From NCBI GenBank assembly GCA_963169105.1, contig OY720639.1:119929117-119993116 (forward strand): DNA of 64,000 bases, written 5' to 3'. A program made the position numbers and the translations under genes. The stretch comes from Ceriagrion tenellum. Taxonomy: Eukaryota > Arthropoda > Insecta > Odonata > Coenagrionidae. Shown one piece after another: positions 1-10,744 of the stretch (position 1 is its first letter; each line of letters begins with the position of its first letter). Below the pieces are notes generated by a model. The model was not told the origin of the DNA. It saw only the letters and a list, made by a program, of their open reading frames with translations, and searched no databases.

Positions 1-384
1 CATAGTAACACTCTCGGTTAATAATAATAACACCAAGTTATTGGTTTTCTCTGTTTCTCACCGCACTCACCTCCACACCTTGAAAGAAAATCTCTCGAAA
101 TGAGGGGGATTCGAAGTCGAACACTTTCATAACCGACTTACAAGCCACCTGTGCGGCGACCTCACGCTCGTCCTTCGCTCGACTGCTAGACCGGGGCAAG
201 GACGAAGGGCGTATGCGTGCAGGAAAGGAAAGGGGAGCGGCGGCGGCTCCCGCTGCCGGAGTCGGCGGTCGTGGAGCGCGGCAATCTTTTCTTTCTACTT
301 CCCTTCATGCTTCACGCTCCGAGAGAAGGGGCCCGCTCCCACACGAGGAAAGTTCAGACAGAAGAAGAGAACCAGAGGACTTTC
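1..384. other. Unassigned sequence
   Basis: No gene recognised. The stretch is GC-richer from about 140 to 330 than its surroundings. Two overlapping open frames start near 213, but neither resembles a known family; only the last part of the longer one runs into the LINE-A relic that follows. Confidence 0.4.
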
Positions 385-676
385 CCGAAGAGAAGGCAAC
401 TGCTGTGTTCAAAGAAGATATGAGTACAAACGAGGAAACAGCACATGTGAAAACATTCGTGTGGAGAGTGGCACTGCATGGATCGGAATCCTTGAGTATT
501 GGGGAAAAAAATACCTCAAAAAAGACCAGAAGTTTCCGATGCCGGGTGCTGGAGGAGGATGCTGAAGATCAAATGAGTGGAGAAGATAAGAAATTATGAA
601 GTTGACGGAGGAGTAGAAGAGGAAAGGCCCATGAGGAACACTACACAGAAAAGAAGAACCAGATGCATTGGACATA
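385..676 (+). pseudogene. LINE-A reverse transcriptase C-terminal relic, part 1
   Basis: Decayed 3' part of a non-LTR retrotransposon ORF2. The reading frames give pieces such as KTFVWRVALHGSES and a tryptophan/arginine-rich stretch (RTRCIGHT), as in the post-catalytic region of insect LINE reverse transcriptases. The same sequence recurs at 20497-21090 and, reversed, at 12865-13080 and 48060-48565. The frame is broken by stops and shifts, so it is not functional. It is interrupted at 684 by a hAT-type insertion and resumes at 1185. The clade is uncertain because the catalytic core is missing. Confidence 0.75.
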
Positions 677-684
677 CCCACTGA

Positions 685-1176
685 TAGTGCTGTGCGAATC
701 AGGGATTGTCATTTCGAATCGAATCGAATCTCCCACATTTTTTCGAATCGAATCATAACGAATTTTTTAAAAATATTCGTTAGCGAATCGAATCACCTTA
801 AAAAAATTCGCTTGCGAATCGCATTCGAACTCTAAATAAAATGCAAACGTTGATGCAGAGTTAAAGTAATATTGATTTTCACTATATTTCAGGACCTTAC
901 ATTAGCTTATGTATGCATAGTGGCACAAAGAATAGCACAGAATAACGTGTGGTCGTTTAAATGTTCGTTTCGCGTGAGGAAAACATCTTCTAAAAGGATG
1001 GCGCGCAATTCGGGGACGAGTGCCATGTTTGAAAGAATGTAACGATTCTAAGACTAATCTATCTGATTCGAATATTACGAATCATTCACTTTCGAAGCAT
1101 TCCGATTCGCAGGCGAATCGAATCGAATTAAACCTGATTCGAGTCGATTCGATTTCGAACCATTCGCACAGCTCTA
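685..1176. mobile_element. Nonautonomous hAT-type element (MITE) inserted in LINE-A
   Basis: Terminal inverted repeats read TAGTGCTGTGCGAAT on the left and, reverse-complemented, TAGAGCTGTGCGAAT on the right. They are flanked by an 8 bp target duplication, cccactga (677-684) and cccattga (1177-1184), with one mismatch. An 8 bp duplication with TAG-type termini is the hAT signature. The subterminal regions are packed with direct and inverted gaatcgaatc motifs, which in hAT elements are typical transposase-binding repeats. There is no transposase coding sequence in the 492 bp. The host LINE-A text continues on both sides, which supports the boundaries. Confidence 0.8.
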
Positions 1177-1184
1177 CCCATTGA

Positions 1185-1430
1185 TATACATTGTATATAT
1201 ACATCGATGGACACAACCTGAGGCACAATGGATTTTTAAGAACATTAATGAGGGCAAATTGAGGAAAAAGTCTCCCGGAGGAATGCACAGAAATATTTAC
1301 AGAGAGTGAATTAAAAAGGCAAGTGCATAAGGAGAGCTACCAGGAAGTAAAGTCACTAGCATTAGACGGACAAGAACGAAGGTCTGCACTCTACCAATCT
1401 TACGAGTGAAGGACCAATGAATGAATCCTC
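1185..1430 (+). pseudogene. LINE-A relic, part 2
   Basis: Continues the LINE-A fragment past the hAT insertion: the DNA matches the 20.9 kb copy (cacaatgg, ggcaaa, gagctaccaggaagtaa, then a LALD-like stretch followed by a stop). The end at about 1410 corresponds to the C-terminus of the LINE protein. It contains an AT-rich duplication near 1185-1205 and stops in frame. Confidence 0.65.
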
Positions 1431-1442
1431 AAAGACTGGAGG

Positions 1443-2045
1443 GAGTTCGGTATGTTGTTCCCAGCTCGCAACCAGTTTAACTCTTGGCATTCGGAATTGT
1501 GCGTCCTTAAGGTGGTTGAAGACAGTTCAGTTTATGAACAGATATGTGTGAAACTTTGCATACGTGTAATCGTTAGCCATATGTGTACAGAAAAGTGAGA
1601 AAATAGGGTCAGGACCCTACCTTCAGCGGCCCCATTCCACCCGTTTCACTTCTTCCTCCCCCGCTCCAGAGGGAGGTAGCACCCACATTGGGAACCACTG
1701 ATTAAATGACTCATTTTAATCGTAGATATTATAAGTGAAAAAAATTGGAGATGCTTTTTCTATCCAATATATTTGACTTAAATTCGATTCATTTGGAATT
1801 CACTGAAACTAAAAATAAAGCACAGGATTTCCTCTCCGCGGCGACAACTTTGGCATGCTTTTCGATGCCCGCGCAATATCAGTTCTGAGTTCGGTGCGCT
1901 CTTCTGAGCTGGCAGCCAGCTAACTCACGTTATACGGAATCCACCTGCAGAAGACGGTTGGAGAAATTTTCGTTAATGTACAGATGTGTGTGAAACGTTG
2001 CAAAAGCGTAATAATTTGCCACGTGTATATAAAAGTGAAAAAATG
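1443..2045 (+). repeat. Pair of diverged ~160 bp direct repeats
   Basis: Segments 1443-1604 and 1887-2045 align over their whole length: both run from gagttcggt through an agctg/agctc-caacc block to gtgtgaaac.ttgca and end in aaaagtgagaaaat or aaaagtgaaaaaat. The 280 bp between them shows nothing recognisable. The family is unknown. Confidence 0.6.
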
Positions 2046-2395
2046 CATGTTACAGATTTATTTTATTGGCAGCTTCATGCTATTTTAACACGTACCCTCA
2101 GGGGAATCGAAATATTTATCAAAATAATTCGATTCTTTGCGCACAGATTTACCCCTTAACGCGAAATTAAACGGTTAATAATTACAATGATGGTTAACAG
2201 ATACCCAATTACCGTGCCGAGTAAAAATACGTTTCTACGTATGACTTTCGATTGAATTTCGGATTCCGCTTCATAAACCCAAGTCATTCTAGAAATTATA
2301 TGAGGTTAAATTTATACTAGGTTAACTTTTTCACCAATTATACTAACAAATGCATGGTGACTCCTATCTATTTACTTGTGATCTAAGATTTTAAG
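2046..2395. other. Unassigned AT-rich sequence
   Basis: No coding signature, inverted repeat or known family seen. Confidence 0.4.
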
Positions 2396-2706
2396 AACAT
2401 CTTACCACATACATACATAGTCATTTTTCAGAGCGACACAAAGAATATCATCATGACGCCTCACTACATCTTTAGATCTGACAGAAGCGATAAAATAAGA
2501 GAGATACACTACCGAACAGATCGGTACAAAAACTCGTTCTTTCCGCGAACAATAAGCGACCACCGTGAAAATTGAGCTCCACTAAATACACTCCTATAAC
2601 ACATTACACCATTTCACCAAAAAACGTAAACGTTTACACGGCTGGTGACCTAACACCCCCTGCCACACGCCCAAGCGGCGGCTCACGGGGTATAATGTAG
2701 ATGTAG
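2396..2706 (+). mobile_element. LINE-H 3' end (CR1/Jockey-like, 5' truncated)
   Basis: In the sense strand the frame reads pieces such as DKIREIHYRTDRYKNSFFPR, the usual C-terminus of CR1/Jockey-like reverse transcriptases (FFPRTI..W/H). A 3' UTR then ends in the family hairpin (CCCTGC, CGCC, loop, GGCG) and a gtagatgtag tail. About fifteen copies of this 3' end lie in the window. The 3' tail abuts the M1 element at 2704 without a gap. Confidence 0.75.
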
Positions 2707-3556
2707 AGCGAGATAGTTCCCTATTATAATGAAGACCGTATTCGAATCATGATATTTTATTTCAGATTCTGTGGGGAGCGTGAATTCAACATTGCATTGT
2801 CAACGGTGCAATAATATACTTTCATAAGACTGAAATTTTCAGTAATTAAATAAATATTTCTTTCTGTCTTTAATTCGGCTCATTTTTTTTTCGCGCAGGA
2901 CGTTTACAACTCCTCCACAACGAAAGGTTTCTTTGTTATTCTAAAACTAATGCTGCGGTGAGGATATCATTATTTTCAAAAATAGTTGAGAAAACATAAA
3001 ATTACACACCGATACTTTTTTGACGAGATTTAGGAGTAAGAAATTCTTCAGTTTTTTTATATTGTCACTCTGTAGTGCTTGCACGTACCATTTCCCATGT
3101 AAAAAGAATGGTGTAATTCGTCAAAAATCTCGGAAATTAATCCGGTAAGGTGCTGATATTTTGGTATCATTGGAAGGGTGATATATTTTTCTATAAAATG
3201 AGATCAAATTCATTGATTTCTATGTAAAACAATACTTTGATCAAACTTCATGCTAAAGGAATGGTGTAATTCGTCAAAAATCTCGAAAATTACTCCGGTA
3301 AGGTGCTGATATTTTGGTATCATTGGAAGGGTGATATATTTTTCTATAAAATGAGATCAAATTCATTGATTTCTATGTAAAACAATACTTTGATCAAACT
3401 TCATGCTAAAGGAATGGTGTAATTCGTCAAAAATCTCGAAAATTACTCCGGTAAGGTGCTGATATTTTGGTATCATTGGAAGGGTGATATATTTTTCTAT
3501 AAAATGAGATCAAATTCATTGATTTCTATGCAAAACAATACTTTGATCAAACTTCC
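2704..3556 (+). mobile_element. M1 element copy a, with triplicated right end
   Basis: Matches the other M1 copies from gagcgagatagttccct through the conserved block TTTCGCGC, the AAATAGTTGAGAAAACAT block and the terminal region ending in gatcaaacttcct. The left TTAAGGTAGT terminus is missing because the LINE-H tail joins there. The right end is present three times in tandem (separate entry). No coding capacity. Confidence 0.75.
3098..3556 (+). repeat. 153 bp tandem repeat, three units, derived from M1 end
   Basis: The motif gtgtaattcg occurs at 3111, 3264 and 3417, giving an exact period of 153. Units two and three are almost identical; unit one differs more. Each unit equals the terminal ~150 bp of M1 (ggtaaggtgctgatattttgg ... 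gatcaaactt). Confidence 0.9.
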
Positions 3557-3836
3557 TTTACCTCGGACAGAGTTTGAAAAGTTTTTGACCTCGCGGGCCT
3601 CTCCCAGTTTCCCGTTTGGCCGTGAATAGCTCCCCCCGACGGATTTCTGATCCTCGACTGGCGACGGGTGGAAAGGAGGGAAGTCCGTGGATGGAATTTT
3701 AACCGGGACGAGTATCCATCGAATGCGTGGTGGGTTGTTTTTGTACCTTTCGAGATCATCCCGGACTCGTAACTAAGGAGTCACGTGGAGCACTCACGAA
3801 CGGTACGAGGTTCTGCTGTATTCGATGCACTCGCTT
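3557..3836 (+). other. Unassigned, GC-richer spacer with recurrent motif
   Basis: No gene seen. It ends with ttcgagatcatcccggactc followed by GTAACTAAGGAGTCACG at 3769-3785, a motif found at six other places in the window. Confidence 0.5.
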
Positions 3837-4396
3837 AAGGTAGATTGAGCGATATAGTTCCCTAGTCTTAATAGAGACCATATTCGAATTATACTCTTTA
3901 ATTTCACCGACTGTAGGACACATAAATTAAAAATTGCATTATTAATGGTGCCGTAATATAGTTTTATATGACAGAAATGGTAAGTAATTAAATGAAAATA
4001 TCTAAATAAGTATTTAACTTGACTCATTTTTTTCGCGAAGTGCGTTTGAAACTCCATCAAAACTGAAGGTTTTTTGTGATCCCGAAGAATTTACTGCAGT
4101 GACAATATGATTAATCTTCATAAATAGTTGAGAAAACATACTAACTACACACTGTTAGTTTCTTTACGACATCTAAGTGTTAAAAATACCTCATTTTGTA
4201 ACTAATGTCTCTCTGGAGGGCAAACACGTACCATTTCCCATGTAAAAGAGCTGGTATTCTTTGGCAAATATCTCAGAAAGTAATGCGGTAAGGGGTAGAA
4301 TTTTTTGTGTCATCGGATAGGTGAAATGCTTTTCTTTAAAAATGAAACCAAATTAATTGATTTCTAAGTAAAACGATTTTTCGCTCCATCTATCTT
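3837..4396 (+). mobile_element. M1 element copy b
   Basis: Complete copy. Left end ttaaggtagattgagcga and right end tcgctccatctatcttaa are inverted repeats lying next to TTAA. Internal blocks (agagaccatattcgaatt, TTTTTCGCG, cataaatagttgagaaaac, ggcaaatatctcagaaag) match the other copies. TTAA at both ends suggests a TTAA-targeting superfamily (piggyBac- or Kolobok-like), but the TTAA could also be part of the repeat itself. Confidence 0.8.
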
Positions 4397-4617
4397 AAAT
4401 CTCTATTATAGCATTAGCCTTTCCGATCGCGTTATTTATTTGTTAAGGAAGATTCTTAATGGAGTTGAATATCACGATACGAGTCTGATTCAACAACACA
4501 TCAGAAGCATTAACTACTCGTCTGAGCGGTTAAAGCGCATCCAAATCTCAAGCCGATCGTCATATCAATCCATGTGACTCCTTAGTTACGCAATGGGAAT
4601 TTTCTCTAACAGTTCAA
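4397..4617. other. Unassigned spacer
   Basis: Nothing recognised except a reverse-oriented GTAACTAAGGAGTCAC motif at 4574-4589. Confidence 0.4.
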
Positions 4618-5055
4618 TTCCACGCCGACATATACATACCAATCTGCGAGCTGACACACGGGCGTGTGGCAGGGGTGTTGGGATACCAGCCGTGTAAAGA
4701 TTTAGTGGAGCTCAGTTTTTAGTGTAGTCACTTTTTTCCACGGAAAGAACGAGTTTTTGTTCCTATCTGTTCGTCAATGTAGCTCTCTTATTTTGTCGCA
4801 TCTGTCAGACCTAAAGATGTAGTGAGGCTTCATGATAATATTTTCTGCGTCGCTCTGAAACACACCAGTTCTGAATTTCTCAATCAAGCTATGCCTGGCG
4901 TGCAGCCTCAGAGACTTTAGGGGCTCCCACCTTAATCCCTCTTAAAGTTGTGAAACAGCATATGTTCGCTAGTAGCAATTTCTAACGAGGCGTACAGCTA
5001 TTCTTTGTGTTTTATTATTTTTTTTGCTTAACCTTTATTACCTTCAGTAGTGGAA
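4618..5055 (-). mobile_element. LINE-H 3' end, reverse orientation
   Basis: Reverse complement of the same LINE 3' region: the hairpin lies at about 4640-4672 and the FFPRTI-type C-terminus near 4740-4850. The strand running down from 5055 gives the LRWEPLETRR-type block around 4930. Frameshifts and stops are present. It is a 5'-truncated dead copy. Confidence 0.75.
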
Positions 5056-5578
5056 TCGCTCTGTGACACACACAGGAGGTGGCTAAGCACGGTACTTCGC
5101 GGACGTGCCTCGTCCCTTGATAACTCCATTAGTCTCTCTGCTAATTCCTTAGCGAAGCTCTATCGTTACAACCCCCGGCTGAGGGTGAATGATTCATCGT
5201 GACCCGAGTCGTCGACGAATTAACAAAGGAGCTTTTCACGGGTTGTTGAGGCTCGATTCGCCGACGAATTAAGTCTCCCAATAGTCCCAACTACGATTAA
5301 TTCCCCTGGCATCTCTCGATCGATCCCCTCAGCCTCTCTTGAAGGCATCGCCACAGGGCGGAGGGGGGAGGAGGGATATAAGCTCGCATCAGCGACCGGG
5401 TTGACGTTTCCCTTTGAGGGCACGTCGCGACAAGGCGGCAGGTGGATGGATCAATGGACAGGGCGAGGGGGAACTGCTTGAAGCAAGTCATCCGCTGTGA
5501 CATCCGACCCAACTTTGCCATTAGAATTTGGTTTTTCCTTGCAATACCGTGGTGCGGCGTTTTATTTCCGAGAACCCC
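5056..5578. other. Unassigned spacer
   Basis: No known family seen. A short direct repeat, gtcgacgaattaa / gccgacgaattaa, occurs near 5210 and 5260. Small open frames on the minus strand show no recognisable domain. Confidence 0.4.
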
Positions 5579-5581
5579 TTA

Positions 5582-6486
5582 GGGGCCATTCGAGTATTAT
5601 GCAAGACATTTTTGAGGTTCGGGGGCGGGGGGATTTGAGATCTACTTACTTTTTCCTATGAAGAGGGCAGAAGGGGTTTTGGTACCAATTTACATAAGAA
5701 TGAAGAAATTAACGAAGCGTGCAGCTTCATATAACAAAGTTTACTCTATTCATTCAAAATTTTTTGCAAATTCCATAAAGTATCACCGGAAACCACTAAT
5801 TTACGTAAGATTTTTGTCCGTCTTGAAAGATTGTATCGTTCAAAATATCCTGGTTTTTTTTTCCAAAATGTCCTGTGATTGTTCACAACTTCAGCTGTGG
5901 TACCGTTTCGTTCTTAATGTTAACGAATGCGGTACTCCAACCTGGCATAACTGGATTGGATATTTGGGGAGACGACCGACAGCTAAGGTCATTTGCACCA
6001 CAGGGGAAGAGTAAGGGAGGAAGGGTGGATAGAAACCCGGCGTCGGCATTAGCCTGCTCTGAACGAAAGGCGCCAAGGGGAACACGTCTTACCGTCTCAT
6101 CCGACAGACGGAGTACTGTACTTGAAGTGCCCTCCACAAGACACTCAAGTAAGGATCGGGTTTCCTCTGAAAAACATCTTCCCCTGCAGGGATTTGGACC
6201 CTGGCCGCCCGTATGGTTAGCCAGTACTCTAGCCACCACACGAACCCTATCCCCCACTGTATAATTATACGATATCCGGGGCTCAAACCTGTACGATGGC
6301 TTCTATGGAAATATAAACAGCAGAAAGCGAGCATCTGACGAAGAAGAGATACAAATATCTAACAACTTACGCAAGACTGAGATGAAGGGGATGGGAGGGG
6401 GGTTGGTTGGGAATATCTTGCGTTTTCTTACATAGGGGGAGGTCAAAAATGTCATAAATCGTCTTACGTAATACTCGAACGGCCCC
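5582..6486. mobile_element. Harbinger-like nonautonomous element carrying a SINE
   Basis: Left terminus ggggccattcgagtattatg and right terminus, reverse-complemented, ggggccgttcgagtattacg are inverted repeats that continue in diverged form for about 60 bp. The flanks are TTA (5579-5581) and TTG (6487-6489), consistent with a 3 bp TWA-type target duplication with one change, as in PIF/Harbinger. No transposase is visible inside. A tRNA-derived SINE occupies 5958-6256. Confidence 0.6.
5958..6256 (-). mobile_element. tRNA-derived SINE (family S1)
   Basis: On the minus strand the head contains a polymerase III A box (TGGCTAGAGTACTGG) and a B box (GGGTCCAAATCC). The body ends in a conserved stretch (gcaaatgacctTagctgtcgg) and an A/T-rich tail. 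A second copy at 14884-15199 aligns over the full length, including the gccgacgccgggtttctatcc block. It lies inside the Harbinger-like element. Confidence 0.8.
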
Positions 6487-6489
6487 TTG

Positions 6490-7178
6490 CCATGGTGTCG
6501 AGAATCAAATGAATAAAATGAAAAATGTGCTTTTATGTGGCACAAGTAAGATCACAGTAATATCGTACCGATACAAATGAAAACGACGTTTAACGGGAAT
6601 TTATTTCTCACGGCGAGAAATATCCAGGGATTAGAGCAATTTTATCAGGAACCCCGAGAGAGCGGCCTCATTAAAAAGCTATCTTTAAGCAAAAATAAAT
6701 AACGCAAAAGACGCCCACATGAAATTTGAACACATTTTTCGAGATAATGTCATCTAGTGATTTCAGCTGTTGATCTCACGGAAAATCACCCAACCACCCC
6801 ATTCGAGGTCTGGCTAAAAAACGACCGGATAAGTGTAAGATTTCGCTTTTTAAGATTACACAAAGAATATGATGTCACTCCGAATACACTTCCCTCCCCG
6901 GTCCGCTTCAAAGGAACCTTCCATAGTTAGAAGCAAGGCCGTCTTCTGATAGCACGTTCCTGAGATTCCTCGCGCTCGCCTCAACTGTATCCACAAAGAC
7001 TAGATCCGGGACGGACGAGTTTAAATCGTTCGAGATAATTTCGATCAGGTAACTAAGGAGTCACGCGGTTAAAAAAGGTTCGAGATTTTAGTGTGTTTGA
7101 AGCATTCAAATAAAAAACATAAACGTCGGATTCATTTTCATTCTCTCAATCCATTCCCAACACACTCATCAACATCTG
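6490..7178. other. Unassigned spacer
   Basis: No family recognised. Contains gttcgagataatttcgatca followed by GTAACTAAGGAGTCACG at 7049-7065, the same composite motif as the 28.3 kb tandem array. Confidence 0.45.
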
Positions 7179-7179
7179 C

Positions 7180-7570
7180 TTATCATGCTACAGACCACCA
7201 AGAGGGTGCTTGGCTGGGGGTGACGTATCACCAGCATGAACTACAGTAAATAAATTTACTTTCACCAACATGCACCACACTATTGGAATTCTACAAATGC
7301 TACAGAAACTACTAAAATGATTCATAATTTAACTATGAAAACGTGACACAAGAGGGATGCAGGGAACATGCAAAACATAGTGTTAGCACTACTCGGCAGA
7401 TTTAGAAACAGCTACACTGACAGTCAGCTAACCTGTTTCAAAGTCTCAACGCAGCCATGATGATCTCTTATCGATCGCGGAAAAAACGACATTTTGAACC
7501 TTTCTGTTCTACAATCTACTTCCCTTATTTTATTCTCATGATCTGATCTACCGTAGTACTTTGGAGTTCG
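7180..7570 (-). mobile_element. LINE-H-related 3' end, second subfamily
   Basis: Minus strand frame reads KIREVDCRTERFKMSFFPR, homologous to LINE-H at protein level. It is followed by a distinct 3' UTR and a terminal hairpin in which the inner stem is CACC/GGTG instead of CGCC/GGCG. A sister copy lies at 52530-52955 on the same strand. Confidence 0.7.
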
Positions 7571-8400
7571 TAGGATATTGAAAACTTCGTTTAAAAAATA
7601 ATTCGGTTTTTAAATCACATATAAGATTGAGTCTACATTTCAATCGACGGTCTGCAAGCGATTCCCATTCACGTTGTTGCAAGGACTCCCTTAACCTATT
7701 ATCAGCTTAAATACTCTTCTCAACAATCAATTATGTTTTAAAAAGGTACAAGGTTTACGAGATCAACGTTAGCTGCCAGCCATGATTCCAGACAAACATT
7801 TTTTAAAAATAATGATCGTGATCAGGCCCGTCATGGACTAAATTGGTCGTTCACCACTTCATACATTAACCCGCCTAGTCCAGTTGAACATAAAGATAGT
7901 TTAAATATAGGACCACAGCCTTTTCATTTCTACCAACTCTTCAAGTTATAAACGTTTGTTGATAGTATTCATATACATACATACAGGCTTCAACATAGTA
8001 TTTTTTTTTAAATAATGGCATTAATCAGGCCCGTCAACCATGGCTCAGAAACTACGTTATTTTAACAACTGCCAATCCCTAAATCTCTCCAAGTCCTGCA
8101 AAAAATAATGCAATTTAATTCATTCATATCTTAAAAGAACACCTTAAATACTCGAAAACTCAAAGCTCGCCTAATTTCTAATACAAGTGCCACAAGGATT
8201 TCTTTTGCTCCAAAAAAATAAAACATTTTTTTCTAACTTTCTTGTGCTCTCAGGATATTTTCTCCGTGATAAATGATCAAAACCCATATTTTATTAAGTC
8301 ATACACTGCGTATGCATGGGTACTGACGAAATTAAATATGGCTACTCATTCTGTGTCCATCTTCCTTTTTTACAGACTTAATTTATAATAAATGACATTT
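7571..8400. other. Unassigned AT-rich spacer
   Basis: Nothing coding. Two short similar pieces (aataatg..cgt.atcaggcccgtca) occur near 7805 and 8015. Confidence 0.4.
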
Positions 8401-8420
8401 CATGACAATGACAATGTGGT

Positions 8421-8770
8421 ATGCACAAAACAGAGAGTGAGGAGAAGGCATGGGGTGAACTTGGGAAGGACAAAATAAAGCCAAACTTTGAGGGAAAAAA
8501 TGATCACCAGTTCAAGATAAAGTGCCGATCACAAAGGACAAATGTAAAACAGTTCTCCTTCTTGAACAGGACCATACGGGAATGGAACGACCTACCAGCA
8601 CAAATATTTGAGCCATTCCCAAAAAAATTATGTAGTTTAAAAAATAGGTTAAAGAAGTAGAAGGTTTCAAGGTTTATTCTTTAACTCTGCTGTTTTTAAT
8701 GTTACCACCAGGCCAATGGCCTACTTGTAACTGTTTAATTGTAATAATAATAATTTCAAATTTTCGCATG
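8421..8770 (+). pseudogene. LINE-B C-terminus and 3' end
   Basis: Open frame 8421-8660 ends NRTIREWNDLPAQIFEPF, then a lysine/arginine-rich tail and stop. This is the typical C-terminus of CR1/L2/Jockey-like reverse transcriptases (NRTIREWN.LP). It is followed by a short 3' UTR and an (aat)n tail near 8740. The frame is intact for 79 codons but represents only the extreme end of the protein, so it is a 5'-truncated insertion. Confidence 0.65.
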
Positions 8771-10394
8771 AGAGGCATTCAATATTCAATTAATAGGCAT
8801 TCAATCCTGCATAAAGTCACCTTAAGGGCTCACAAACATCAAGAACGGTCATTGCGCTTTCAAACAGTAACTTTGCTACTTGTGCAGAAATTGAAAAAGG
8901 CCTTCTAGGGCTCATAAAATTAGGGTGTTAAATGACTTTTTCTTCGTGTCCTCACGGATCCCCATTCCCCATACGTCAAGAGCAAAACTTTGTCCGTAAA
9001 TTTTGTCGACGCATTGGGGGGTCACAAAGGCTGGCACCACACACCAAATTTTGCTGAAATCTGAGTCGGTTTGGCACAGACCATTTGTTGGTTTAAACGG
9101 AAGGACCCTGTTGCGTCTTATGATGAGTTAATGGACTCCATCAACTACCCAGTGAGAATAACCCGATCGGTATGACTGCGTAACATTTTCACGAATGGTT
9201 GAAATGCACCTCAGCCTCGAACGTCCCGCGAATATAAACGAGAGTCCTTAGTTACGTGATCGGAAGTAGTTCAAATACAATTGCCCTGGTACCTTCAAAT
9301 GCAGGTTCCGCCTTTGGAGATAAATAAAAGGTCAATGGGGCTGGAATATGCGACAACGGTGGATGTTCAAACGCGGAGGTCTTGTGTTTCGTCAAAAACG
9401 TTTTGATGGGCAGAGCATTGTGCCTCGGCGCATTACACTTCCTGTCCGATTCGAGCACAAAAGAACGATCAACTCCCAGATTTCTGTGGTCATGCATTCG
9501 TTCTGGCAAAACGTAACTTCAAAGGAATTCACATAAAACTTTCACCGAGTTACTTCCGTGGCATAAACTAACATTTAACTTGTACAAAAACCACATTAAC
9601 GGTTATCCTAATTTTCTTTGCGACGGCTCAATACACTTTTCTTGTATGACAGATTCCTAAACTCAAGTATTTAAAATGTCAACTTCCGGAGGCCGACCAT
9701 CGACGGAATTTGAATTTTTCTACACTCAAATTCATGAAGAAAGCACACGGTCTGAAGAACATTCATTTTTTTTGTGAGACTGAAAAATCACTCTGTGGCA
9801 AGCCAAACGCTCACATCTCTGATCCACAATTCTTTCCATACTTCATTGATATAGGCGTTTTTTTACAATATTTTTAGATTCATCAAATACTCTACCAAGG
9901 AAAAAAACTTAGATTCCGAAGATTTTCATGATTTGAGATGGCAATCTATCCTGGATTTAAAAACTCACCATACATGGATTTTCCCGAAATTAGGACCTTA
10001 CACAATGAATTTCCCGAATTAAAAACCCTGAAATGACATGTTGTCTCATCAAAATTCTTAGAAATGAAAGTAAACGGTTAATGGTAACTTTAACGAGTAT
10101 TAAATTTTCCAAAAGAGAATTTAGGTACATCATACAATATATATGAAATAGTATCAGCTATCACGTTAAATGGACTCCTTACTGTATTTACAAGGACCAT
10201 AATACAGAGGAAGATTGACGCAAATTCAAATCCAGCCCGAAACCATTGAAATGAATCGCAAGGTGAAACTTGGACGTTAACGACAAAAATGAGACCGAAT
10301 CACAATTCTTAAAAATATTTCACAACTTAAAAGGACTTTCACAATAAGCTGTTCTAAGTGCAGTCCTTCGCGGGATAACGGCCAAAGGAAAATA
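8771..10394. other. Unassigned spacer
   Basis: No gene or known repeat supported. A diverged GTAACTAAGGAGTCACG motif lies reversed at 9239-9255. A short frame at 9676 (MSTSGGRPSTEFEFF...) looks slightly protein-like but ends after 33 codons and matches nothing I can name. Confidence 0.4.
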
Positions 10395-10471
10395 ATGGTA
10401 ACATTTACTCATTCCTCGAGGATGATTGTAGATCTAAAAATTACGCTTCATGCGAGAAAAACATGGATATA

Positions 10472-10736
10472 CACCTATAATGTGGTACGGAAGGTTCCGC
10501 GGTTATTTAATGACCGTATTCTGTCCGGGTTTGTGCCGCGTCGATCCATTTTTGGGGGACAACAGTTTCGCCTGCCTTCCAGCTGGCTTCGTCAGGACCT
10601 GACTGTTTTGACTTCGTCAGGTCCTAAAAACAGTCAGGTCCTGACGAAGCCAGCTGGAAGGCAGACGAAACTGTTGTCCCCCAAAAATGGATCGACGCGG
10701 CACAAACCCGGACAGAATACGGTCACCTATAATGTG
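10472..10736 (-). mobile_element. Near-perfect hairpin element E1
   Basis: Arms 10512-10609 and 10627-10724 are reverse complements over 98 bp with a single mismatch, separated by 17 bp. A 13 bp perfect direct repeat, cacctataatgtg, lies at 10472-10484 and 10724-10736 and looks like a target duplication. Between the left duplication and the hairpin is a unique tail which, reverse-complemented, reads ccgcggaaccttccgtac. The related element E2 at 36.8 kb has the same order in the other orientation. The arm contains CTGACGA, 19 nt, then GAAA. Open frames here are hairpin artefacts. Confidence 0.8.
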
Positions 10737-10744
10737 ATTTCCTA

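Noticed and set aside
3098..3556. Regularly spaced repeats that might be CRISPR-like
   Set aside because: Head-to-tail 153 bp units without spacers, derived from an M1 terminus in eukaryotic DNA.
5875..6264. Overlapping long frames on both strands
   Set aside because: They run across a tRNA-derived SINE and the flanking Harbinger-like element; no coding domain.
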